DNA from: Defluviicoccus sp046348835
GTDB taxonomy: Bacteria; Pseudomonadota; Alphaproteobacteria; Rhodospirillales; Defluviicoccaceae
Length of the DNA stretch: 64,000 bases
Assembly (NCBI GenBank): GCA_046348835.1
Contig: JAXMDM010000002.1
Location: 434,001-498,000, forward strand
Direction of reading: 5' to 3'
Made by a program: the position numbers and the translations under genes. Positions 46,840 through 56,894 of the stretch are shown here, piece by piece; position 1 is the first letter of the stretch; the number at the start of each line of letters is the position of its first letter. Below the pieces are notes generated by a model. It did not search any database, had not been told where the DNA came from, and was given only the letters and a program-made list of their open reading frames with translations.

Positions 46840-46840
<1 letters not shown>
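46352..46840 (-). CDS. ureE: Urease accessory nickel chaperone UreE
   Basis: The product is a homodimeric nickel carrier feeding UreG. At 162 residues it is normal. The N-domain is SLVFDDRHRRRLRLLDDAG; the C-domain carries WHIGNRHAALQVL, whose His is the shared dimer-interface nickel ligand, and LGAVVVRHHAPFAPEPGAY. The C-terminal tail has scattered His but not the long His-run of some species. The ATG at 46840 shares a base with the ureC stop (TGATG). The longer frame visible upstream is only ureC antisense-phase reading and not a fusion. Confidence 0.92.
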
Positions 46841-48549
<1,709 letters not shown>

Positions 48550-48566
48550 GGGCGGCCCGTCCTGTC

Positions 48567-48872
48567 CTAAAGATCGCCCGAGATCAGCGCGTTGAATCCG
48601 ACGACGCGGCGGCGGCCGGCGTAGGGCACCAGGCGTACTTCGCGGCTCTGCCCCGGCTCGAAGCGCACGGCGGTCCCGGCGGCAATGTCGAGCCGATAAC
48701 CGCGCGCCATGGCCCGATCGAAGACCAGCGCCTCGTTGGTCTCGAAGAAGTGGTAGTGGGAGCCCACCTGGATCGGCCGGTCGCCGGAATTGGCGACGAC
48801 GAGGGTGATCGTCGGCCGCCCGGCGTTGAGCTCGATCGTTCCCTCGGCGGGCAGAATTTCACCCGGGATCAT
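48567..48872 (-). CDS. ureB: Urease beta subunit UreB
   Basis: The product is the small beta subunit of urease, 101 residues. The opening is MIPGEILPAEGTIELNAGR and the diagnostic block is IQVGSHYHFFETNEALVFDR; it ends GFNALISGDL. A palindromic repeat element sits between this gene and ureA, so the operon order is normal but its spacing is extended. Confidence 0.96.
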   Translation of the reverse strand: MIPGEILPAEGTIELNAGRPTITLVVANSGDRPIQVGSHYHFFETNEALVFDRAMARGYRLDIAAGTAVRFEPGQSREVRLVPYAGRRRVVGFNALISGDL

Positions 48873-48880
48873 TTCGATGC

Positions 48881-48985
48881 CCCCCTCACCCTCCCGCTGC
48901 CGCGGGCCCCTCCCTCTCCCGGGGGAGAGAGGTGATCGTGCCGGTCGAAAGCCCTCTCCCTAAGGGAGAGGGTTGGGTGAGGGGG
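48881..48985. repeat. Composite palindromic repeat (REP-like) between ureA and ureB
   Basis: Outer 11-base arms (48881-48891 and 48975-48985, CCCCCTCACCC with its exact complement) enclose two hairpins. One is around 48913-48932 (CCTCTCCC with GGGAGAG-type arm). The other has perfect nine-base arms, CCCTCTCCC and GGGAGAGGG, at 48952-48960 and 48964-48972 with a TAA loop. This three-stem layout is typical of dispersed intergenic repeats in GC-rich proteobacteria. In mRNA it would fold strongly between ureA and ureB. No second copy was found in the window. Confidence 0.85.
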
Positions 48986-49022
48986 CTCTGACGACATTGC
49001 GCTTCCCATAATCGACCTATGC

Positions 49023-49325
<303 letters not shown>

Positions 49326-49412
49326 GGGCGAACACTCACATCATCGGCAGGCCGGGTATCTCTAGCTTGTAGTCCGGCCGCGGGTGCCAAATCCAGGGCC
49401 GGCTCTGCCCCA

Positions 49413-49721
49413 CTACAGATCGTCGGTGTCAAGTGCGGCCTGAACATCACGGCTGGCGTGAAGGACACGGACGACGAGGATCCCTTCCGCTTCCTCGCGA
49501 TAGAAGATGAGATGACGACGAACGGCAAGCACTCTCAGGGCTCGGCCCTGCAGCCGCTTGAGCGGCGCCGATTTTGGCTGGCGGGCCGCACGTTCAATCG
49601 CCGATTGAAGGACAGCGATGTAGGCTTCGGCCTGCGCTTCGCCCCAAGCCGATGCGGTATAGGAAACGATATCGACCAGATCGGTGAGCGCGGGCTGTGA
49701 GAAATGGATGGATGCGGTCAC
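49413..49721 (-). CDS. RelE/ParE-family toxin
   Basis: A 102-residue toxin-type protein: IHFSQPALTDLVDIVSYTASAWGE, QAEAYIAVLQSAIERAARQP, then LRVLAVRRHLIFYREEAEGILVVRVLHASRDV. The HLIFYR and RVLHASRD strands are typical of ParE/RelE toxins. ParE members poison DNA gyrase and RelE members cleave mRNA on the ribosome; the sequence looks closer to ParE by its RRHLIFYR pattern. The GTG start at 49721 overlaps the antitoxin stop (GTGA), the usual arrangement. It is inserted in the urease operon, 87 bases before ureA. Confidence 0.88.
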   Translation of the reverse strand: MTASIHFSQPALTDLVDIVSYTASAWGEAQAEAYIAVLQSAIERAARQPKSAPLKRLQGRALRVLAVRRHLIFYREEAEGILVVRVLHASRDVQAALDTDDL

Positions 49722-49975
49722 TCGCCGCCGCGACGGCGGTAGCGGTCCATCACCAGAGGGGTAATGTCGTTCGGGTCGAGCGCCACGACGTTGCCTGCTT
49801 CTGCCGCTGCCAGTCCCTCGTCGAGGGCGGCGAGTAGACGCTCCCTCCCCCGACGCCGAAGATCGACATCGATAAGGCGGCCGATGAGTTGCTCGGTGCT
49901 TTCTCCGGCTCGTTCGGCCTCAACACGCAGCGCTTCGGCGACCTCGTCGCTGACGGTGACGTTTAACGTCTTCAT
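49718..49975 (-). CDS. Ribbon-helix-helix antitoxin
   Basis: An 85-residue antitoxin. The N-terminal KTLNVTVSDEVAEALRVEAERAGESTEQLIGRLI has a beta-strand followed by two helices, the RHH DNA-binding pattern. The remainder, including LLAALDEGLAAAEAGNVVALDPNDITPLV, would wrap the toxin. A GGAGG ribosome site lies seven bases before the ATG. An inverted repeat upstream is a likely self-operator. It is translationally coupled to the toxin. Confidence 0.87.
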   Translation of the reverse strand: MKTLNVTVSDEVAEALRVEAERAGESTEQLIGRLIDVDLRRRGRERLLAALDEGLAAAEAGNVVALDPNDITPLVMDRYRRRGGE

Positions 49976-50014
49976 TCACGGGCCTCCGCCGATCGTCCAC
50001 TAACTTAACGCACG

Positions 50015-50046
50015 GATTATCAACGGACGAGATAATCCCCATTATC
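50015..50046 (-). promoter_or_regulatory. Probable autoregulatory operator/promoter of the toxin-antitoxin pair
   Basis: GATTATC (50015-50021) and GATAATC (50031-50037) form an inverted repeat with a nine-base spacer, and a third half-site ATTATC (50041-50046) makes a second palindrome with it. On the minus strand GATAAT (five of six to the -10 consensus) lies within the repeat, so RHH binding would block transcription. The site overlaps the last codons of ureD. Confidence 0.5.
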
Positions 50047-50857
50047 ACGTCGCCCACACCCGCGGCAGGACCGGGGGGAGGGCGGCGAGGTGGGTGCGGG
50101 CGGCGCGCCATACGCGCATCAGCCAGTCGCGCAACAGCCTGGCGTCATGGGCGAGGGCGCGGACGATGAGGAGGCCGTTGACGCAGGTGGCGGCGGATCG
50201 CACCGCATCGCAAGCGATCAGGGCCCGCACCGCACCGAGATGGCGTTCGGGATCGTCGTCGCCGGCGTAGAGGAGGGTGGCGGCGGCGGCGGCGCCGTCG
50301 AAGCCGGCCCTGGCGTCGATCAGCGGCGCGATATCGTCTTCGAGGGCGAGGGCATCGTGCCAGAGGAGGCGCCCCGCCCGCGACACCCGCCAGGTATCGC
50401 GCAGCCGGCCGTGACGGAACCGCTCGCCGCGGGCGATGCGGCCGAAGACCAGCATTTCGCCGGCGAGGAGGCTGGCGCCCGGCGCCAGATCGACGGTCGT
50501 CGTCCGCGCCAGGCGGCCGCCGTCGAAGAGGATCGTCTCCTGCGGCATCCACTCGAGCCAGGCGTCCGCGGCTACCCGCAGCGAGACGTCGATGCGGACG
50601 TCGGCGCCGAGCGAACGGTAGATTTTTTCCGCCGCCTGGGTGGTGACGCAGGCCCGTGCCGCCTCGCCGGCGTCGACCGCGACGGTGAAGCCGTCGCCGC
50701 CGACCATTCCGCCCGACGTGGTCAGCAGCACCGCCGTCGGGATGCCGGTCGCCGGCTCATCGGGGAAGAGGGCACGCAGAGGGGCCCGCTGGTGCAGATC
50801 GGCGAGGCGGGTTTGGCTACCCACCGCCCGAAATGTCAGCGCAACCGCTCCCTGCAC
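50045..50857 (-). CDS. ureD: Urease accessory protein UreD
   Basis: The product is the urease-binding chaperone of the UreDFG nickel-insertion complex, 270 residues. Family segments are VALTFRAVGSQTRLADLHQRAPLRALFPD (seen as RTRLADLHQRAPLR-type block), VLLTTSGGMVGGDGFTV, TTQAAEKIYRS, WMPQETILFDGGRL and LVFGRIARGERF. The start is GTG at 50857, 11 bases after urtE, which fuses the transporter and urease blocks into one transcription unit. A toxin-antitoxin pair separates it from ureA. Confidence 0.94.
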   Translation of the reverse strand: MQGAVALTFRAVGSQTRLADLHQRAPLRALFPDEPATGIPTAVLLTTSGGMVGGDGFTVAVDAGEAARACVTTQAAEKIYRSLGADVRIDVSLRVAADAWLEWMPQETILFDGGRLARTTTVDLAPGASLLAGEMLVFGRIARGERFRHGRLRDTWRVSRAGRLLWHDALALEDDIAPLIDARAGFDGAAAAATLLYAGDDDPERHLGAVRALIACDAVRSAATCVNGLLIVRALAHDARLLRDWLMRVWRAARTHLAALPPVLPRVWAT

Positions 50858-50868
50858 CGGGGATCGTC

Positions 50869-51564
50869 CTAGACGGTGAGATGGCGGCGCACGTCGGCTT
50901 CGACCATGTCGGCGCCGCGTCCGGCCGCCACCACCTCGCCGCGGTCGAGGACCGCATAGGTGTCGGCGAGGTCTCGGGCGAACTCGAAGTACTGCTCGAC
51001 CAGCAGGATCGCCATCGCGCCGCGATCGACCAGATGGCGGATCACCCGCTCGATCTCCTTGATGATGGAGGGCTGGATGCCCTCCGTCGGCTCGTCGAGG
51101 ACGAGCAGCTTCGGTCGGGTGACCAGCGCCCGGGCGATGGCGAGCTGCTGCTGCTGGCCGCCGGACAGATCGCCGCCGCGCCGGCCGAGCATGTCGCGCA
51201 GCACCGGGAACAGCTCGAAGATTTCGTCGGGGACATGGCGCAGCGGCCGGGCGACCGCGGCGAAGCCGGTTTGCAGGTTCTCCTCGACGGTGAGCAGGGG
51301 GAAGATCTCCCGACCCTGCGGGACGTAGGCGATGCCACGCGCCGCCCGCTTGTGGGGCGGCAGCGCGGTAATGTCCTCGCCGTCGAAATGGATGCGGCCG
51401 CGACGGATGGCGTGCTGGCCGACGATGGCGCGCAGGAGGCTGGTCTTGCCGACGCCGTTGCGACCGAGGACGCAGGTGACGGCGTTGGCGCCGGCCTCCA
51501 GGCTGATGCCCTTCAGCACCTGGCTGGCGCCATAGAACAGATCGATTCCTTCCACCTTCAGCAT
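50869..51564 (-). CDS. urtE: Urea ABC transporter ATPase UrtE
   Basis: The product is the second ATPase of the high-affinity urea importer, branched-chain amino-acid (LivF) type. It has 231 residues: Walker A GRNGVGKT, Q-loop YVPQGREIFPLLTVEENL, signature LSGGQQQQ and Walker B LLVLDEPTEGIQPS. The phrase PTEGIQPSII is characteristic of UrtE. The start ATG at 51564 follows urtD by four bases and reads MLKVEGIDLFYG; upstream in-frame sequence is urtD out of phase. Confidence 0.95.
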   Translation of the reverse strand: MLKVEGIDLFYGASQVLKGISLEAGANAVTCVLGRNGVGKTSLLRAIVGQHAIRRGRIHFDGEDITALPPHKRAARGIAYVPQGREIFPLLTVEENLQTGFAAVARPLRHVPDEIFELFPVLRDMLGRRGGDLSGGQQQQLAIARALVTRPKLLVLDEPTEGIQPSIIKEIERVIRHLVDRGAMAILLVEQYFEFARDLADTYAVLDRGEVVAAGRGADMVEADVRRHLTV

Positions 51565-51568
51565 CGTC

Positions 51569-52348
51569 TCAGCGCCCGAGATACACTTCGATGACCTTCT
51601 GGTTGGCCTGCACGCTGTCGAGCGAGCCTTCCGCCAGCACCGAGCCTTCATGGAGGACGGTGACGTGGGCGGCAAGGGCGCGGACGAAGGTCATGTCGTG
51701 CTCCACCACGATCACCGTGTGCTGCCGGTTGATCTCCTTCAACAACTCCGCCGTTTGCGCCGTTTCCGCATCGGTCATGCCGGCGGCCGGCTCGTCCACC
51801 AGCAGCACCTCCGGCGCCTGCATCAGAAGCATGCCGAGCTCCAGCCACTGTTTCTGGCCGTGGGAGAGCGATCCGGCCAGACGCGAGCGCTGCGGGGCGA
51901 GGGAGACCGTTTCCAGGACCTGGTCGATACGGTCGCGCTGCTCCCCGGTCAGGCGGAAGAACAGCGAGTCCCAGACCGAGCGCTGGCCGGCGAGCGCCAG
52001 CTTCAAGTTGTCGCTCACCCGCTGGCTCTCGCAGACGGTGGGCTTCTGGAATTTCCGGCCGATGCCGAGATTGGCGATGCGCGCTTCATCGAGCTTGGTG
52101 AGGTCGACGCCGCCGTTGAAGACGACCTGACCGGACTGGGGTCGGGTCTTGCCGGTGACGACGTCCATCATCGTCGTCTTGCCGGCGCCGTTCGGTCCGA
52201 TGATCGCCCTGAGCTCTCCGGCGACGATATAGAGGCTGAGATTGTTGAGGGCTTTGAAGCCGTCGAAGGAGACGGTGACGCCGTCCAGATAGAGGATGGT
52301 ATCCTGTCGTTCGGGGCGGGCGTGGCGCATCGTCGTCGGAGGCGTCAT
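51569..52348 (-). CDS. urtD: Urea ABC transporter ATPase UrtD
   Basis: The product is the first ATPase (LivG type) of the urea importer, 259 residues. Walker A is GPNGAGKTT, signature LSHGQKQWLELGMLL and Walker B VLLVDEPAAGMTD. GRKFQKPTVCESQRV is the UrtD-specific stretch. Its ATG overlaps the urtC stop by four bases (ATGA). A shorter start, at Met7, is possible. Confidence 0.95.
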   Translation of the reverse strand: MTPPTTMRHARPERQDTILYLDGVTVSFDGFKALNNLSLYIVAGELRAIIGPNGAGKTTMMDVVTGKTRPQSGQVVFNGGVDLTKLDEARIANLGIGRKFQKPTVCESQRVSDNLKLALAGQRSVWDSLFFRLTGEQRDRIDQVLETVSLAPQRSRLAGSLSHGQKQWLELGMLLMQAPEVLLVDEPAAGMTDAETAQTAELLKEINRQHTVIVVEHDMTFVRALAAHVTVLHEGSVLAEGSLDSVQANQKVIEVYLGR

Positions 52349-53520
52349 TCGGCGGACCGTTTCTCGGCAACGGGCAACGGCGCCAGCTGTGGGTCTCGGG
52401 TCGCCGGCGTTCGTCGGGCGAGCCGGGCGATACCGTCGCCGATGGTGCCGACGATGCCCTTCGGCAGGAGGAGGGTGACGAAAACGAACAGGCCGCCCAG
52501 CGCGAACAGCCAGAGCTCGGGGATGGTTCCGGTCAGCCAGCTCTTGGCGTAGTTGACGAGGAAGGCGCCGAGGATGGCACCGTGCAGGGTGCCGCGGCCG
52601 CCGACGGCGACCCAGATGACGATCTCGATGGAACCGGCAGGGGCGAACTCGCTGGGGTTGATGATCCCCACCTGCGGCACGTAGAGGGCACCGGCGATGC
52701 CGGCGAGGACGGCGGAGACGACGAAGACGAACAGCTTGTAGTACTCGACCCTATATCCCAGGAACCGGGTGCGGCTCTCGGCGTCACGGATGGCGACAAG
52801 CACGTTGCCGAGGCGCGAGGCGACGATCCCCCGGCACAACAGGTAGGCGGCGGCGAGGACGAGCGCCGAGATGGTGAACAGCGCCCGCCTCGTCTCGTCC
52901 GCCTGGATGTCGAATCCCAGGATGGTCTTGAAGTCGGTGAGACCGTTGTTGCCGCCGAAGCCCATGTTGTTGCGGAAGAAGGCGAGCATCAGGGCGAAGG
53001 TGAGGGCCTGGGTGATGATGGAGAAGTAGACGCCGGAAACCCGGGAGCGGAAGGCGAGCCAGCCGAAGGCGAAGGCAAGCAGGCCCGGGACCAGCACCAC
53101 CATCGCCATCGCGAACCAGAACTGGTCGAAGCCGTACCAGTACCAGGGCAGCTCCTGCCAGTTGAGGAAGACCATGAAGTCGGGCAGCAGCGGGTTGCCG
53201 TACACCCCCTGGGCGCCGATCTGGCGCATCAGGTACATCCCCATGGCATAGCCGCCGAGGGCGAAGAAGGCGCCGTGGCCGAGGCTGAGGATGCCGCAGA
53301 AGCCCCAAATGAGATCGACGGAGAGCGCCAGGAGGGCGAAGCAGAGATACTTGCCCATGAGGCTGAGCAGGTAGGTCGGCAGGTGGAACGGCGACGAGGA
53401 CGGGACCTGGTTGAGCAGCGGGACGGCGACCGCGGCGCCGACCAGGATGAGGAGGGTGATCAGCCCGGCGCCGCGCCCCTCGCCCCACAACATCGAGTAC
53501 CGACCGGAGCGGAGGCTCAC
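52345..53520 (-). CDS. urtC: Urea ABC transporter permease UrtC
   Basis: The product is a LivM-type inner-membrane permease of the urea importer, 391 residues with about ten helices. Conserved parts are FALLALSVDLIWGFCGILSLGHGAFFALGGYAMGMY (seen as the GILSLGHGAFFALGGY block), SGVYFSIITQALTFALML, NNGLTDFK and the cytosolic coupling loop RDAESRTRFLGY. The start is GTG at 53520, overlapping the urtB stop; an ATG at 53493 is an alternative. The C-terminal tail is cytosolic and Pro/Ala-rich. Confidence 0.93.
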   Translation of the reverse strand: MSLRSGRYSMLWGEGRGAGLITLLILVGAAVAVPLLNQVPSSSPFHLPTYLLSLMGKYLCFALLALSVDLIWGFCGILSLGHGAFFALGGYAMGMYLMRQIGAQGVYGNPLLPDFMVFLNWQELPWYWYGFDQFWFAMAMVVLVPGLLAFAFGWLAFRSRVSGVYFSIITQALTFALMLAFFRNNMGFGGNNGLTDFKTILGFDIQADETRRALFTISALVLAAAYLLCRGIVASRLGNVLVAIRDAESRTRFLGYRVEYYKLFVFVVSAVLAGIAGALYVPQVGIINPSEFAPAGSIEIVIWVAVGGRGTLHGAILGAFLVNYAKSWLTGTIPELWLFALGGLFVFVTLLLPKGIVGTIGDGIARLARRTPATRDPQLAPLPVAEKRSAE

Positions 53521-55199
53521 TGTTCCACCGCCCGGCCCTTGAGCGCGAACAGGCCGCGCGGGCGCCTCTGGATGAAGAGGATGATGGCGACGAGAATGAA
53601 GATCTTGCCGAGGACGGCGCCGGCGTAGGGCTCCAGCAGCTTGTTGACGATGCCGAGGGAGAAGGCGCCGATCAGGGTGCCCCACAGATTACCGACGCCG
53701 CCGAAGACGACGACCATGAACGAATCGATGATGTAGCCCTGGCCGAGGTTGGGGCTGACGTTGTCGATCTGGCTGAGGGCGACCCCGGCGATGCCGGCGA
53801 TGCCCGAGCCGAGGCCGAAGGTCAGGGCGTCGATGCGTCCGGTGGGGATGCCCATGGAGGCGGCCATGCGGCGATTCTGGGTGACGGCGCGCATCCGCAG
53901 GCCGAAGGAGGTCGCCCGGATCAGCAGCATCAGCCCGAAGAAGACGACGAGGCTGAAGACGATGATCCAGATGCGGTTGTAGGTGAGGGTCAGCCCGCCG
54001 ACCACCTCGATGGCGCCGCTCATCCACGAGGGGTTGCTCACCTCCCGGTTGGTGGGGCCGAAGAGGGTCCGCACCGCCTGCTGCAGGATCAGGCTTAGGC
54101 CCCAGGTGGCGAGCAGGGTCTCCAGGGGCCGGCCGTAGAGAAACCGGATGATGCCGCGCTCGATGACGATACCGACCAGCGCGGTGACGACGAATGCCAG
54201 CGGCACCGCGATCGCCAGCGCCAGATCGAGGCTGCCGGGGGCGTTGGTGCGGAACCACTCCTGGACGACGAAGGTGACGTAGGCGCCGACCATGACCAGC
54301 TCACCGTGCGCCATGTTGATCACCCCCATCACCCCGAAGGTGATGGCGAGACCGACGGCGGCGAGCAGCAGCACCGAGCCGAGGCTGATCCCCTGGAAGA
54401 GGTTGCCGACGGCCGACCAGACCGCGAGGCTGTCTTCGATCCGGCCGAGCGATGCCTGGACCGCGTCGGCCACCGCCGGCTCCGGGTTGCCGGCCAGCAC
54501 ATTGGCGAGGAGCGAGGCGACCTCCCGGTCGGCGAATCGGTCGAGCGTCTTCGCCGCAGCGACCCGCTCGTCGGCCGGGCGGTCGGAGGTGAGGATGATC
54601 GCCGCCAGCGTCCGTTCCATCCGGTCGCGGGCACCGGCATCGGTCTCCCTGGCCAGGGCCTGCTCCAGCAGCGGCAACTGCTGTGGATCGCGGGTTCGGA
54701 ACATCGCGTCGGCGGCGGCGGCGCGGCGGCCGGGATCCCGGCTCGCCAGGGTCAGGCTGCCGAGCGCACCGCGCAGCACGCCGCGCAACCGGTTGTTGAC
54801 GGTGATGGAATCGAGGTCCGTGGCGGGCAGCTGGCCGATCTCCGTACCGGCGACAGGATCGGTGAGGACGACCACCGAGCCCTGCTCTCGGCCGATCAGG
54901 ACCTTGCCGTCGGCGCGACGGACGTAGAGCCGACCCTCGACCATCGCCGTCAGTACCGGCTCCGCCCGTTCATCGCCGCTGCCGGCCAGGGCACCGACGG
55001 CCTCGATCTTCTCCTGGAACCCGCCTTCCGCCAGCGCCGACACCTGCGCCGCGAAATCGGCCGGCGCCGCCGCCGCGACCGCCCATGGCACAAGCCACAC
55101 GACCATCGCCGCGACCAGGAGCCAGCCGAATTTCGGACGAAGAGGGGCGGTCACGCCTGGATCCTCACGTTTGTTCGACCCAAACGCGCCGCCCATCAT
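53517..55199 (-). CDS. urtB: Urea ABC transporter permease UrtB
   Basis: The product is a LivH-type permease with the long N-terminal extension typical of UrtB. It has 560 residues: a signal/first helix (LLVAAMVVWLVPWAVAAAA), a periplasmic helical-repeat domain (about 50-265; repeated D..RR/ALA units), and eight or so permease helices from about 275. Conserved are GVMGVINMAHGELVMVGAYVTFV, NREVSNPSWMSGA and the coupling loop RAVTQNRRMAASMGIPTGRID. The start is one of two adjacent ATGs at 55199/55196, three bases after urtA. Confidence 0.94.
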   Translation of the reverse strand: MMGGAFGSNKREDPGVTAPLRPKFGWLLVAAMVVWLVPWAVAAAAPADFAAQVSALAEGGFQEKIEAVGALAGSGDERAEPVLTAMVEGRLYVRRADGKVLIGREQGSVVVLTDPVAGTEIGQLPATDLDSITVNNRLRGVLRGALGSLTLASRDPGRRAAAADAMFRTRDPQQLPLLEQALARETDAGARDRMERTLAAIILTSDRPADERVAAAKTLDRFADREVASLLANVLAGNPEPAVADAVQASLGRIEDSLAVWSAVGNLFQGISLGSVLLLAAVGLAITFGVMGVINMAHGELVMVGAYVTFVVQEWFRTNAPGSLDLALAIAVPLAFVVTALVGIVIERGIIRFLYGRPLETLLATWGLSLILQQAVRTLFGPTNREVSNPSWMSGAIEVVGGLTLTYNRIWIIVFSLVVFFGLMLLIRATSFGLRMRAVTQNRRMAASMGIPTGRIDALTFGLGSGIAGIAGVALSQIDNVSPNLGQGYIIDSFMVVVFGGVGNLWGTLIGAFSLGIVNKLLEPYAGAVLGKIFILVAIILFIQRRPRGLFALKGRAVEQ

Positions 55200-55202
55200 C
55201 GC

Positions 55203-56510
55203 TCACAGACCCGCCGGCTTGCTCTGGCCGAAGCGCGGCTTCTCGCAGTTGCCGCAGACCCAGGGGAAGGTCCAGTCACAGGTCAGCTTGGCGCTTTCCT
55301 TGATGTAGTCGGACCAGGCGTCACCCTTGACCAGATCCTTGGTCCGCCAGACCACCTGGAACTGGCCGTCCGGCTCGACCTCGCCGATCAGCACCGGTTT
55401 CGACAGGTGATGGTTGACGTTCATCACCGCGGTGCCGCCGGTCAGGTTCTTCACCTCCTGGCCGATCAGCGCCTGGCGGACGGCGTCGCTGTCGGTGGTG
55501 CCGGCCTGCTCGACCGCCTGCACCCACATGTTGAAGCCGATGTAGTGGGCCTCCATGGGATCGTTGGTCACCCGCTTCGGGTTTTTGGTGAAGGCGTGCC
55601 AGTTGTTGATGAACAGCTTGTTCTCCGGTGAATCGACGCTCTGGAAGTAGTTCCAGGCGGCCAAGTGGCCGACCAGCGGCTTGGTGTCAATGCCGGCAAG
55701 CTCTTCTTCACCCACCGAAAAGGCGATCACCGGAATATCCTCGGCCTTGATCCCCTGATTGGCCAGTTCCTTGTAGAAGGGGACGTTGGCATCGCCGTTG
55801 ATCGTCGAGATCACCGCCGTCTTCTTACCCTGGCTGGCGAACTTCTTCACCTCCGCCACGATCGTCTGCCAGTCGGAGTGGCCGAACGGCGTATAGTTCT
55901 CCATGATGTCGGCATCGGTGATGCCTTTGCCGTTCAGGTAGGAGCGCAGGATCTTGTTCGTCGTGCGCGGATAGACGTAATCGGTCCCGAGCAGCACGAT
56001 CCGCTTGGCGCCACCGCCCTCTTCGCTCAGCATGTAGTCGACGGCGGGTATCGCCTGCTGATTAGGTGCAGCACCGGTATAGAAAATATTCCGCGAACAT
56101 TCTTCGCCCTCATACTGAACCGGGTAGAAGACAACACCGTTCAGCTCTTCCACGACCGGCAGCACGGACTTACGGGAAACGGATGTCCAACAGCAGAAGA
56201 CAACATCAACCTTGTCTTTCTGTAGAAGATCGCGCATCTTCTCGGCGAATAGTGGCCAGTTGGAGGCCGGATCGACGACTACGGGGACCAATTTTTTTCC
56301 GAGTAAGCCTCCTTTCTTATTTTGCTCTTCGATCAGCATCAGCATAACGTCTTTCAGCGTGGTTTCGCTGATTGCCATTGTGCCGGACAACGAGTGCAGG
56401 ATGCCAACCTTGATGACGTCGTCGCCCTTCGATTGCGCGTGCGCCGGCGAAAGCATGGCGAAGGCCGCGAGCACGGCGAAGAGGGCGGTTGCCCCGAACA
56501 GTCTCCGCAT
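55203..56510 (-). CDS. urtA: Urea ABC transporter substrate-binding protein UrtA
   Basis: The product is the periplasmic receptor for urea and short amides, 435 residues. The signal peptide is RRLFGATALFAVLAAFAMLSPAHA, cut before QSKGDDVIKVGILHSLSGTMA. Binding-site regions include FCCWTSVSRKSVLPVVEE and FYPVQYEGEECSRNIFYTGAAPNQQ, diagnostic for UrtA. The C-terminus has a CDWTFPWVCGNCEKP cysteine cluster. The ATG at 56510 is preferred over 56516 because the AAGGGAG ribosome site then sits six bases away. Bases ~56100-56400 are much less GC-rich than the rest of the gene. Confidence 0.95.
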   Translation of the reverse strand: MRRLFGATALFAVLAAFAMLSPAHAQSKGDDVIKVGILHSLSGTMAISETTLKDVMLMLIEEQNKKGGLLGKKLVPVVVDPASNWPLFAEKMRDLLQKDKVDVVFCCWTSVSRKSVLPVVEELNGVVFYPVQYEGEECSRNIFYTGAAPNQQAIPAVDYMLSEEGGGAKRIVLLGTDYVYPRTTNKILRSYLNGKGITDADIMENYTPFGHSDWQTIVAEVKKFASQGKKTAVISTINGDANVPFYKELANQGIKAEDIPVIAFSVGEEELAGIDTKPLVGHLAAWNYFQSVDSPENKLFINNWHAFTKNPKRVTNDPMEAHYIGFNMWVQAVEQAGTTDSDAVRQALIGQEVKNLTGGTAVMNVNHHLSKPVLIGEVEPDGQFQVVWRTKDLVKGDAWSDYIKESAKLTCDWTFPWVCGNCEKPRFGQSKPAGL

Positions 56511-56894
56511 AGACATCTCCCTTGACGTGGGGCCGGTAACGGCCGCGCCGGATATGCAAAGGCAGGGCCATGAGGTTGATAGCGGGCACCCGGCGGCAGA
56601 ACCGGTGCCGCCATTTCCCGGCCGACCCTCGACGCGGGTCCGAGGGGGTGGAACGGCGGTCGAGAGGCGGGCAAAAAATATGCAATACGGAGTGTTTGCC
56701 TAATTGTGCGCCATTGCTGCGGCATGTGGAATCGCCGCCGGAACGCCGCGCTTGACCGCGATCGGCGAGGATTCTAGCTTTTGTGCAGGTGCGAAGGTTC
56801 GCGCCACACCCGCCCAAGTCTCTGCTCCGCCCGGCTTTGGCAGGATGCGCAGGCGGTCTTCCTGCGTGCCACCGTCGGCGGCCGGAGGGCGTCC
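56511..56894. promoter_or_regulatory. Divergent control region between urtA and the tandem branching-enzyme gene
   Basis: About 384 bases without a supported gene. An AT-rich box at 56669-56710 on the minus strand offers a TTAGGC/TATTTT pair (17-base spacing) as a possible urtA promoter with a ~160-base leader. On the plus strand TTGACC at 56752-56757 with TAGCTT 17 bases on could drive the branching-enzyme gene. I searched for a GG-N10-GC sigma-54 element, which nitrogen control might predict, and did not find a good one. Confidence 0.4.
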
